Assembly (NCBI GenBank): GCA_022729735.1
Contig: DZAY01000005.1
Span: 45,227 to 109,226 of the forward strand
Direction: 5' to 3'
Length of the DNA: 64,000 nucleotides
Source: Helicobacter cetorum
Lineage (GTDB): Bacteria > Campylobacterota > Campylobacteria > Campylobacterales > DZAY01
The position numbers and the translations under genes were made by a program. This document shows positions 9,630-18,648 of the stretch, one piece after another. The notes under the pieces were generated by a model. The model was given only the letters and a program-made list of their open reading frames with translations. It ran no database searches and was not told where the DNA came from. The stretch's first letter is position 1. Each line of letters begins with the position of its first letter.

Positions 9630-10006
9630 GGTTTTTGCACCGTTCTTCTATGAAATCTAATTGGCTCATTAGTTATACACTCTCTTGTAGTAACTATTAC
9701 ATCAATAACTGCCGTCCCATTTGTCTCTGGAGTATCACCAATATATTGATAAGTTATATTTATATCAAATACATCACTTACATTTATATCTGAAAAAGTT
9801 AAATTTTCAGTTGAATAATTATGCTCACTCATTCTAAAAATTGCATATTCTGTGGCACTTCTTGCTAATAGTTCTGCTTGTGTTCTTAAATATGTGTCTT
9901 GTGTTTGCTTTGTGATAATTGATGAGATAGTCATAATATATGTGCCAAATAGAGCAATTACAACCATAATAATAATTGCCAAAAGTATTCCAAAACTTTT
10001 TCTCAA
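9626..10006 (-). CDS. Short pilin-like protein lacking Glu5 (MshP/PilX/GspK-like)
   Basis: About 126 residues with an N-terminal pilin-type helix, RKSFGILLAIIIMVVIALFG, but no Glu at position 5 of the mature helix. This is the usual state of GspK/PilX/MshP-type initiators. I start it at TTG 10006: this codon forms a TTGA overlap with the upstream stop and has AGAGGG 7 bases before it. A TTG at 10027 is in frame but has a poorer context and would add seven polar residues before the signal. Its position between MshO-like and GspH-like genes matches minor-pilin order. The exact family is uncertain. Confidence 0.7.
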   Translation of the reverse strand: MRKSFGILLAIIIMVVIALFGTYIMTISSIITKQTQDTYLRTQAELLARSATEYAIFRMSEHNYSTENLTFSDINVSDVFDINITYQYIGDTPETNGTAVIDVIVTTRECITNEPIRFHRRTVQKP

Positions 10007-10950
10007 AATATTGCCCTCTCTTTGCAAACAGTAGCATTTATATCTTCATACTCTGGCAAACAGTGGTTTATACAGACTCTAATTCTCATAACTCCACTCT
10101 CTTGAATAAATCTAAATGATTCCACATTTGTGGCTAAAGGCTCTTGTTTTGTATTTATATCACTATATTTTTCTCCATTCCACGGACGATAGTCATAATA
10201 AAGAGTTAAATTGTAATCGTTGTCATTATTTGGATTGATATTTTTATCCATTCGCAGAGCATAAGCACTATCAACTAAATAGTATTGTTCAAAAAGTGCT
10301 GTATCTTCTAAGTTTTTACTTCTATCAATATTGAAATTATCATTATTAATTACTGTAATATCAAAAATTCCTGTTGCATTATTATCAAATTTATAACCAA
10401 AACCAGCAATTAAATCATTTCCAAAGTAGTAACCTCTATAATCTTTATCTGTAAATACAAGAGCCACTTTTTTGTTTGTAAAAACATCAATATCATTAAA
10501 TATTGCTCCATCTATATCTTGCACAACTGATAGATTTGTATCTGGTGAATAAATAGTATGAAATTTAAAAACAGTATCATATATAGATGAGTTCATATTT
10601 ATATATCCACTCCACCCAAGAGTAACAGTTACTCCATCATTTGATATACCTCTTTGAGACTCATAAGCTATCCCTATCCACTCAAGTGTATCGTAAGTAT
10701 CATCAACAGCTTCAATAGATTTATAATTTGCTCCATTTATTGAGCCAACTACACTATTTTTTATTCTATATTGCAATCTACTTGCTATCTGTTCGGTTAT
10801 AACTTTTGTTTGAAACTCAAGCTCATTTGTGATTTTTGAAGTTAAATATTTTTCATAAATTCCAATTACAATATTAAAAGATATTGCACTAACTATTCCC
10901 AATACTACAATTACAAATATCATCTCTAAGAGTGAAAAAGCTTTTCTCAT
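10003..10950 (-). CDS. Minor pseudopilin (GspJ/MshO-like)
   Basis: 315 residues with a class III signal MRKA|FSLLEMIFVIVVLGIVSA, Glu5 present. The long globular domain has two cysteines near the C-terminus (CINHCLPEYED) and one just before the end (VCKERAIF). Length and place in the operon fit MshO or GspJ. The start ATG overlaps the stop of the preceding gene (ATGA), and its own stop overlaps the TTG of the next. It probably forms a tip complex with its neighbours. Confidence 0.75.
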   Translation of the reverse strand: MRKAFSLLEMIFVIVVLGIVSAISFNIVIGIYEKYLTSKITNELEFQTKVITEQIASRLQYRIKNSVVGSINGANYKSIEAVDDTYDTLEWIGIAYESQRGISNDGVTVTLGWSGYINMNSSIYDTVFKFHTIYSPDTNLSVVQDIDGAIFNDIDVFTNKKVALVFTDKDYRGYYFGNDLIAGFGYKFDNNATGIFDITVINNDNFNIDRSKNLEDTALFEQYYLVDSAYALRMDKNINPNNDNDYNLTLYYDYRPWNGEKYSDINTKQEPLATNVESFRFIQESGVMRIRVCINHCLPEYEDINATVCKERAIF

Positions 10951-11606
10951 TGCACTTTCCTAATCTCAACTACTCCAATATTTCCTGCTACATAGTTTAG
11001 CTCTGCTATTAGCTCTTTTTTACAATCATAAGATTTAATGCTAATTTGCTTTAAATTTGTTGAAACACTGCTATTTTCATACCAATTAGTTTTATTACTG
11101 TCTGTATAGTCATCTTTTATATATTTAACTGTTACATTTATATCATATCCATTTAACTCTTCACCATAACCATTAAATGAGCTTATACTTGTTTTTGGTG
11201 CAGTTGGAATTAATATTGGTATTGGAGATAAATTTGGTGGTGTTGGATTATTTACAGCTTGAGCTACTGTGCAAGTTCTAAATAAACTTTCACCAATTCC
11301 AGCTACATTTTCAAATATACTTCTCTCTCCTAAAGTAGCATTAATATCACTATTTAACATATTTTGACATGTTGAGTTAATAACAGTTAATATTTTATTT
11401 ACATTTTCATTTTTATTTTCATCATCCCATGGAAATGATAATATTATATTCATTAAAGCTATTGAGTGAAATATTGCTTGTTGCTTGATAGCTTCTTCAT
11501 CACTTTTATTTGCTTCTGTCATAAGAAATGGAATTGTTAGCATAGATATAGATATTATAACTATGCTAAATACAAGTTCAATTAGTGAAAAAGCTCTTTT
11601 TACCAT
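10947..11606 (-). CDS. Minor pseudopilin (GspI/PilV/MshD-like)
   Basis: 219 residues beginning MVKRA|FSLIELVFSIVIISISMLTIP, a class III prepilin signal with Glu5 and Ala at -1. The helix continues into EANKSDEEAIKQQAIFHSI, as in PilV/GspI proteins. A Pro-rich loop near residues 125-140 (NPTPPNLSPIPILIPTAP) is unusual. The start overlaps the last 7 bases of the giant MshQ-like gene, so expression is tied to it. Assignment rests on the N-terminus and gene order. The globular domain is not recognisable to me. Confidence 0.75.
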   Translation of the reverse strand: MVKRAFSLIELVFSIVIISISMLTIPFLMTEANKSDEEAIKQQAIFHSIALMNIILSFPWDDENKNENVNKILTVINSTCQNMLNSDINATLGERSIFENVAGIGESLFRTCTVAQAVNNPTPPNLSPIPILIPTAPKTSISSFNGYGEELNGYDINVTVKYIKDDYTDSNKTNWYENSSVSTNLKQISIKSYDCKKELIAELNYVAGNIGVVEIRKVQ

Positions 11607-14600
11607 TGCATTCTAATAGATGAATTTACATCTTGTTTTTTTACTTTAACAGTATCATCTACAGTTTTACCACTTCCACCCCAATCATTAGTTAGACTAC
11701 TGATAAACTCCAATGAGAATGTTGGATGATTTAGTGGAGATTGTGAAGTAGCAAATTCTATATATGCTCCTCCAAATTTTGTATAATATAGATACTCTGG
11801 TATTGATAAATGGACTATCTCTTTATGTTTTTCATTAGTTCCACTATATGAGAAGTTTCGAGTTATATCACCATTATTAAATGGTATCGGAGCTAATGAA
11901 GTTCCACTCATATTTTCATTTGGTTTTAGATTAATAGCTTTTACTTCTGAAACACTATCTTTAGAATTTATATACCAACCAATATCATTTGGACTAACAC
12001 TAAATCCACTTATTCCCATTTCAACCTTATTACAAGTTTTGCAATATATTTCAGAGTAAATTTTTGCATCAACACTTTTATCATAAATAGTTACATCTTT
12101 ACCTTTTACTCTACCATAATAGAATGTTGCATTTTTATCTGGATTTGTTGTTACATTTCCTTCTACCAAACTATTATCTTTAATTGTAAAGTTAATATCA
12201 ACTTGAGTTCCATTTATAAACCTTGGCTCAAGTAAAGTATTATAAGCTCTACTATAATTAAATCTATAATCATTTAAATTAAGTGTTGTTTCACCATCAA
12301 TAAAGCTTAAATCTTCATTGTTAAAACTTAAATTATCATCTACATGAATTGGATTATCTGGAATATTAAAGATATTACTTAATGTAATATTCTCTTCATA
12401 CAATCCATTTGAGTAGTTTTTGGTTATTTCATTTAGATGGTTTATAGCTTTAATCTTGAGTGATAAGTTTCTAACTAATGCACTCATATTTAAATCATTA
12501 GAATAGTATGTAAAGTTAGCATCTGAAAAGTTATTATCTAAATATGGTTGATTTATAAATGTAACTTCAAACTGTTTTGGAGTGAATTTAACCATATTTG
12601 AGTTAGCACATATATCACATCCAACTTTTCCTTCACTATCTTTAGCATTACTACAACTATTAGAAACACAATCATTTGGTTGGTCTATTTCAGTCCATTT
12701 TTTATCAGTAAGATTTAAATCAATATATCCAATATCAGAGTAGTTAAAATCAACCAAAGTTACTGCTGTGCCATTTATTGTAAATGGAGAGCCTTTTACA
12801 AAATTTCCATTTAAAGAGTTATCTATATCAATTTTATTTGGCATATATTTATTGTAAATAATAGTTAAATTAGTATCTCCTTGAATATATCCGTTATCAG
12901 AAGCACTAAATTGTAACTCACTATGTGTTAATCCTGCAATATATGAAGACCTTAAAAACAGCATCGTTAAGCTATATGGTTTAATTGCAAAGCTATCTAA
13001 ATTTTCTTCACCTTTTTTATCATCAATAACTTCTGCATCTTGTTTATTAATTAGTGCATCTTCTTCACTAATCAATCTCCACTCCAATATAGGCTGAAGA
13101 TGTTTATAACTTTCATTTATTGCTGGAATAGTAAATGTATATGATGTGTGGTCTTTATTTATAACTTCCCAACTGCTAAAAGGCACAACTACTGTATTGC
13201 CATTTGTTACATCTACTATTTTGACTCTTACTTGATAATTTTTATCTCCAATTGTTTCTGGATTTACCGCAGTTATAGTTAAATCAAAAGCTTCTCCAGC
13301 AGTTTTTGTTGTAATACTATTATTATGTTCGCCACTTCTAAGAGGATTTAATATATCAAAATCTGTCAAAGTTGGTGGAACTAACTTTATATCATCACCA
13401 CTTTCTATCTCTATTCCTTCAAAACTATTTCCACCAATCACATTTTCACTAAAATCTGTTTGATATGTAGCTTTGAAATCTGTTGTATCTTCGCTTTTTG
13501 CTCTTATAGTATATGTGAAAGTCTCTTCACCATATTTATTAAGCGACAGAGAATTAGGAACATTATCACTATTTACTAACTCAAATTTATCTTCATCTAA
13601 TAATATATCAACAATATTTATATTGGTTAAATCATAATCATGTTGATTTTTTATAGTTACACTAACTGTTATTGTTTCTCCAACTTCAGCTGGATTATCA
13701 GTAGTAATATCATTTCCATCTCTATCTTTTAAGTTTGTTGTAAATAGTAAAGGCTCTTTTAGTGCTGAAGTTGCAACAACTCCTACAAAATATTTATCGC
13801 TATTATCTACACTAAAATCAATCTCATTTAATAAAGTAAAGTTTAAAACAATTTTATTATCTGATGCTTCTTCAAATTTATTTAGATAGCTTTGTGTATC
13901 GACTAACATTTTATCATCACCACCACTATTACCACCATAACCAAATATTGTTGTATTTGCATCTTTGAGATTGAAATTTTTTGTAGAGTTTCGCTCAAAT
14001 ATTCCATTTGTCTCATTTTTTTCACTTCTATTTGCAATACCAACAAATCCATCTTGAATAGCAACATTTCTAATTTTTTTGATAGTTGAATTATCTTCAT
14101 AAGCAACTACCAAAATCCATCCAGCAAATCCACTACTATACTCTATTCCACTTATTGAATAATCTCCTGAACTATTTATCTCATTTGTTACATCAAGTGA
14201 GCCTTGATAAGCTAAATTATTACTATCTATAACTATATTTGTATTTGGATAAGTTACAGAATTGCTTTTAAAAGTTATACTGTCTGCTGTTTTATAAAGT
14301 ATATCATCTCTATAATTACTTAAATATCCATACCAATATAGTCTTGCATACTCTATTTTTGCATTAGTTGGAATATTGCTTATAGAGATAATTCCACTTG
14401 TTCCACTAAATACTTTATAATCTCCTTGTAAATTTTTTGAAAAAATAGTATCAAATGGTTTTGGTTTAGCCATCAATCCTATATTTATAGTTTTAAAATC
14501 ATCTTTTTTAGCTGATGGTATAAATGAAACATCTGAAGTTAGTTTTACATAATTTGTTATATTACTACCAATCTCTTTACCTTTTACATCTATTTTGATA

Positions 14601-17600
14601 GTTGTAGTATCTACACTTATATCTCCAAGTGGTATAGTTATATTTCCATCTGCTATATCTTCTGGAGCTATATTTATATATGTTGAACCTCCATCTATAC
14701 TGTATTTGATAGATTCTATATTTGTCTCATTTAAATCTACTAATAGTTTAGAGTTAGTAAGTGTATGAGATGATAATTTTGAAATATCTACAATCAAAGA
14801 AAACTCTGTATCAATTGGAATAACTCCATTATCACCAATCCCAACTCCATTACTATCTTCCATTTTTAGAGATAGCATTACATCAGCTTCCAAACCTTCT
14901 CCAACAATAATTCTTTGAGGATTACTTTTTCCAAGTGTTTTTGTATCAAGTGAGCTTTTTGCTTCTACTTGTGAATAGAAATCTCTATCACTATTTGGAG
15001 ATTTTATAGTAAAGCTAAATTCAGAGAAATTTCCATCTTTATTTATAGTTCCATTTAATTGACACTCTAAATTATTACTAATTGTATATGGAGGAGGTGG
15101 AGGACAATCCCAACCATTAGCTGTAACTAAACCAGTAAATACAAAACCGTCTAAAAGACTTACAGAAATTTTTGGATTATCTTCATTAAAAGGAGCTTTA
15201 TTAGTTAATTTAACTGTATAGTTTATAGTCTTATTATAGCCAACACTTACATCTCCATTACTATTTTTTGGAGTTACATTAGCTTCTACTGAAAATTTAG
15301 ATACATATATAGTTGTATTTATAAATGCATTATCCACACACTTTGGAACTACATTATTGAAATTCATTTTTAAAGTATCACTCACATAATTTACCATATA
15401 TGTATTATTAATCTCTCCATTTTGAGGATAAGAGATAATATCAGAGTTATATTTGTATTCTGCTTTTCCATTTACAGCTATTTGACCACCATTTGTAGCA
15501 TTAGCTCCAGTTCCAACTCTAACTTTTAATTTATATTCACTATCCACATAATCAACTTCATCATCACCAACTGCATTTGTTTTTTGGACACCATTTAAAT
15601 AAGTTCCATTAGTTTTGTTATATCCAAGTGGTGCATCAAATATTTTATCTATTTGAACTTTTGATGCCTCTTCTGTTCCTATATTTGATACATTTACTTC
15701 AAATACTAATCTATCTCCTAAAAAGATAGATGTATTTTCATCAACAATCAAATCATTTTTATAAATTGTTTCAAGATAACAAACTTTTGGAGAGTATAGC
15801 TCTGTTGCGAATGCAACCATTCCAGGATAATATTGGTCGCCAGATGTTTCAAGTCTTATCGTTGTTGAAGTTTGAGAATTACTAATAATATTAGAACCAG
15901 TCGTTCCAACACTAAACACATCTATATCAATTCCCATATTATTATTTAAAGTTGGATTTCTTGGAGTTCCATTATTTATAGACGAGTTAAATACATTATT
16001 TATATTTGAAGCATCTACATTTTGAAAATTGCCAATTTTATCAGTAAGTTGAAATTTATCATCTCTATATGGTAAATCGCCTTCACCTGCAAATACAAAA
16101 AGTTCTGAATTTACATTTCCACTTGCTGGAGTTAAAAATCCACTTATATTAATATCTACCCTTCTATATCCTGTGCTATCTTGAACATTTTTATATCCTG
16201 TAAATAGAGATAAGTTTTTATAACTATCTTGTAAATCTTCATAAGCAACAGTTAATGCCCAAGCACCATAGTAGTTTGTTTGTCCCTCATCAACATATAA
16301 GTCTGCAACTGTATAAGTTCCACTATCTTTAATTAAATTTGTAATGTTTTTATAACATTGATATGATTCTCCATTATAAAAACATTTTCCACCATCTAAA
16401 GCATCAATTTCAGTGTAATTTGGGGATAATGGTGTTTTTAGTTTTAATCTATTAATATTAGTTCGCTCTTCCACACATATATTACTCCAAGTTCTACAAG
16501 TTCCATTAGACCAATATCTTGTACATTGAGTTTCTGTTCTTATACATTCTGAAATATTTTCAGTTCTACCTTGCCAACTAAGCAAAGCATATTTAATTTT
16601 TGCATCTGGTCTTAATACCAAATCTGCACTACTTGAATTAAATGTTGAGCTATTATTATCAACATCTACATAATAAGTCCTTACATCATTATTTGCTTTT
16701 GTAGAGTTTGGCACACAATTGCCACCACTTTTTTCACATAAAACCACATTACCTATTAATTTTATATTTCCATATAAATTGCTATTATAAACTAATCTAA
16801 AATCTTCATATCCAGTTTGTAGATTTGAAGTAGCTTTATTTATAGTTATAATCATAATATCATTTACACTTCCATAACCATCACTTACATTAAAATTAAA
16901 ACTATCATTACTATCATCTCCATAAGTGTGAAGATACTCTATTTTTCCATCATCAATATCTTTTTGAGTGAAATTTTGACTTGTTGAAGTTATAGCTACA
17001 CCACTATAATATATGACACCTTTTGTAGGAAGTGCTGTAATTGTATATACTAATTGCGAAGTATTTTCTTCATTATCAGTAGCTTTTAGATTAGAGTTTG
17101 TAACTATTTTTCTCTCATTTTGATTAACTGTTATAGATTTATTTATGATTTGTGGAAGTGAATTTATTTTGATACCCAAACTCGATGACACAATATTAAA
17201 ACCATCAGTTAGATTAAAATACAATCTACTAAGTGAAATAGTTCCATTACTAACAAAAGTAACTCTTCCATAATCTATATCACTTTGAGTGAATGTTCCT
17301 CCAACTCCTAAATTAACTCCATTTAGCTTGATAGTTCCATTTGTAGGTAAAGTCGTAATAGTATAAACTAATTGTGCTGGATACTCTTCAGCATCAGTTG
17401 CTGGTAAATTTAAATTTATAATCTTTGCACTCTCATTTACATTTACAAATAGATTAACAGGAGTAATAACTGGTGCATCATTTATAGGATTTACATAAAT
17501 TTGCATAGTTCCAAGTGGTGATGAGCTTAATGTTCCATCAGTTACACCAAAATTAAAACTATCGCTTGTTGTCTCACTACCATCATGTTTATAGCTTATA

Positions 17601-18499
17601 TTTCCATCATTTATATCTTTTTGAGTAAATGTGCTATTTGTATCTAATAAAACTCCATTTTTATATAAATTTCCATGTATCGGCAAAGAGTTTAAATGAT
17701 ATACTAACTCTTCTGGTTTTTGTTCTTTATCAGTCGTATTTAACTCTGTACCTTTTATAACTTTTGTTGTATTTTCATCTATTCTCATTTCGCTAATTTT
17801 AATTTCTGGTGGAGTAATATTTGCACACTCATTCACATTCAAATTCAAAAGAGCATTGCTATCATATTCTACATTTCCTCCACCGTTTATTCTTATTTCT
17901 TTTCCTGAAACAATAGCACCTTTAACTGTTCTATTTACATGTATATTAGCATTAGGTGCATATATAAAAGCATTAAGAGGAGATGATGTTTGCACTGCAA
18001 AATTATTTGTACCAAGATATATTATAACAAGCTTAGATGATTCTGTGTTATCAAACTTCCCATCTAATGTAATATTTCCATTGATGTAAATTATAGTAGT
18101 ACTACTTCCTGTTAGATGAACGGTTTTACCACCATTTAACTGAAAGTTTGAAAAATAGTGTGTGCCGTCTGTGAGATATAAATCAGTATCATTTTGATGA
18201 GCAAGGTCTGGGAAATTTGTATAACTACCAGAACTATTTAATTCAAGTGCTTCAACATTCATATTGCTTTTATAACACTCTAAACCATCACATCTTGAAT
18301 TTAAATTATTCCCAGAAAGATTTGTAGTATCTAATACTCTATCTCCTGTTGAAGTTAATGTTCCATCTATATAAATAGTTCCACCAGATAGATTTGATAC
18401 AGCATTACTAAAAACCAAGGAGCATTGAGGTGAAGCAATAGCACCCATATTAAACCCAAAAACTATTAACCCAAAAACAATACGAATAAAATTTTTCAT
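11600..18499 (-). CDS. Giant MshQ-like surface protein with cadherin/CSPG-like repeats
   Basis: 2299 residues with a Sec signal peptide (1-22). Residues about 25-220 contain a beta-helix-like segment ending FIYAPNANIHV...NGGGNVEYDS, which resembles the domain found in PilX/MshQ proteins (DUF7305). Three CSPG/cadherin-like repeats follow at about 228-340, 340-446 and 447-553, each with an FTQ[KS]DI(D/N)xG motif. Two related modules with YA(L/R)L(S/Y)W and VAYED motifs (DUF3344-like) lie at about 560-910 and 1350-1560, with DUF11-like repeats between and after them. The C-terminal 500 residues resemble MshQ. It heads the minor-pilin operon, so I infer a pilus-tip or surface adhesin. Domain names come from memory of motifs. 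Confidence 0.75.
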   Translation of the reverse strand: MKNFIRIVFGLIVFGFNMGAIASPQCSLVFSNAVSNLSGGTIYIDGTLTSTGDRVLDTTNLSGNNLNSRCDGLECYKSNMNVEALELNSSGSYTNFPDLAHQNDTDLYLTDGTHYFSNFQLNGGKTVHLTGSSTTIIYINGNITLDGKFDNTESSKLVIIYLGTNNFAVQTSSPLNAFIYAPNANIHVNRTVKGAIVSGKEIRINGGGNVEYDSNALLNLNVNECANITPPEIKISEMRIDENTTKVIKGTELNTTDKEQKPEELVYHLNSLPIHGNLYKNGVLLDTNSTFTQKDINDGNISYKHDGSETTSDSFNFGVTDGTLSSSPLGTMQIYVNPINDAPVITPVNLFVNVNESAKIINLNLPATDAEEYPAQLVYTITTLPTNGTIKLNGVNLGVGGTFTQSDIDYGRVTFVSNGTISLSRLYFNLTDGFNIVSSSLGIKINSLPQIINKSITVNQNERKIVTNSNLKATDNEENTSQLVYTITALPTKGVIYYSGVAITSTSQNFTQKDIDDGKIEYLHTYGDDSNDSFNFNVSDGYGSVNDIMIITINKATSNLQTGYEDFRLVYNSNLYGNIKLIGNVVLCEKSGGNCVPNSTKANNDVRTYYVDVDNNSSTFNSSSADLVLRPDAKIKYALLSWQGRTENISECIRTETQCTRYWSNGTCRTWSNICVEERTNINRLKLKTPLSPNYTEIDALDGGKCFYNGESYQCYKNITNLIKDSGTYTVADLYVDEGQTNYYGAWALTVAYEDLQDSYKNLSLFTGYKNVQDSTGYRRVDINISGFLTPASGNVNSELFVFAGEGDLPYRDDKFQLTDKIGNFQNVDASNINNVFNSSINNGTPRNPTLNNNMGIDIDVFSVGTTGSNIISNSQTSTTIRLETSGDQYYPGMVAFATELYSPKVCYLETIYKNDLIVDENTSIFLGDRLVFEVNVSNIGTEEASKVQIDKIFDAPLGYNKTNGTYLNGVQKTNAVGDDEVDYVDSEYKLKVRVGTGANATNGGQIAVNGKAEYKYNSDIISYPQNGEINNTYMVNYVSDTLKMNFNNVVPKCVDNAFINTTIYVSKFSVEANVTPKNSNGDVSVGYNKTINYTVKLTNKAPFNEDNPKISVSLLDGFVFTGLVTANGWDCPPPPPYTISNNLECQLNGTINKDGNFSEFSFTIKSPNSDRDFYSQVEAKSSLDTKTLGKSNPQRIIVGEGLEADVMLSLKMEDSNGVGIGDNGVIPIDTEFSLIVDISKLSSHTLTNSKLLVDLNETNIESIKYSIDGGSTYINIAPEDIADGNITIPLGDISVDTTTIKIDVKGKEIGSNITNYVKLTSDVSFIPSAKKDDFKTINIGLMAKPKPFDTIFSKNLQGDYKVFSGTSGIISISNIPTNAKIEYARLYWYGYLSNYRDDILYKTADSITFKSNSVTYPNTNIVIDSNNLAYQGSLDVTNEINSSGDYSISGIEYSSGFAGWILVVAYEDNSTIKKIRNVAIQDGFVGIANRSEKNETNGIFERNSTKNFNLKDANTTIFGYGGNSGGDDKMLVDTQSYLNKFEEASDNKIVLNFTLLNEIDFSVDNSDKYFVGVVATSALKEPLLFTTNLKDRDGNDITTDNPAEVGETITVSVTIKNQHDYDLTNINIVDILLDEDKFELVNSDNVPNSLSLNKYGEETFTYTIRAKSEDTTDFKATYQTDFSENVIGGNSFEGIEIESGDDIKLVPPTLTDFDILNPLRSGEHNNSITTKTAGEAFDLTITAVNPETIGDKNYQVRVKIVDVTNGNTVVVPFSSWEVINKDHTSYTFTIPAINESYKHLQPILEWRLISEEDALINKQDAEVIDDKKGEENLDSFAIKPYSLTMLFLRSSYIAGLTHSELQFSASDNGYIQGDTNLTIIYNKYMPNKIDIDNSLNGNFVKGSPFTINGTAVTLVDFNYSDIGYIDLNLTDKKWTEIDQPNDCVSNSCSNAKDSEGKVGCDICANSNMVKFTPKQFEVTFINQPYLDNNFSDANFTYYSNDLNMSALVRNLSLKIKAINHLNEITKNYSNGLYEENITLSNIFNIPDNPIHVDDNLSFNNEDLSFIDGETTLNLNDYRFNYSRAYNTLLEPRFINGTQVDINFTIKDNSLVEGNVTTNPDKNATFYYGRVKGKDVTIYDKSVDAKIYSEIYCKTCNKVEMGISGFSVSPNDIGWYINSKDSVSEVKAINLKPNENMSGTSLAPIPFNNGDITRNFSYSGTNEKHKEIVHLSIPEYLYYTKFGGAYIEFATSQSPLNHPTFSLEFISSLTNDWGGSGKTVDDTVKVKKQDVNSSIRMQW

Positions 18500-18600
18500 A
18501 GTTTAGCCTTTTTTTAACTTATCAATCTTGATATTTTTAATAATACTTAAATAAACACTTATTGCAACAAATACAAATCTAATATATTTTACTCTTTTTT

Positions 18601-18627
18601 TTATAAAATATAGTATCTATTTTATAA
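18601..18627. repeat. Perfect A+T-rich inverted repeat in the gap between two surface-protein genes
   Basis: TTATAAAATA (18601-18610) and TATTTTATAA (18618-18627) are perfect 10-base arms around a 7-base loop. The site lies between the end of the 1622-residue gene and the start of the MshQ-like gene, both on the minus strand. On the minus strand the stem is followed by A, not T, so it is not a standard terminator for the upstream gene. It could be an operator or promoter element. The rest of 18500-18648 is A+T rich with no recognisable gene. Confidence 0.45.
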
Positions 18628-18648
18628 TTTTTAGTAAGTTAATTTCTT

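Noticed and set aside
18601..18627. Intrinsic terminator of the 1622-residue gene
   Set aside because: On the transcribed strand the stem is followed by an A-run, not a T-run.
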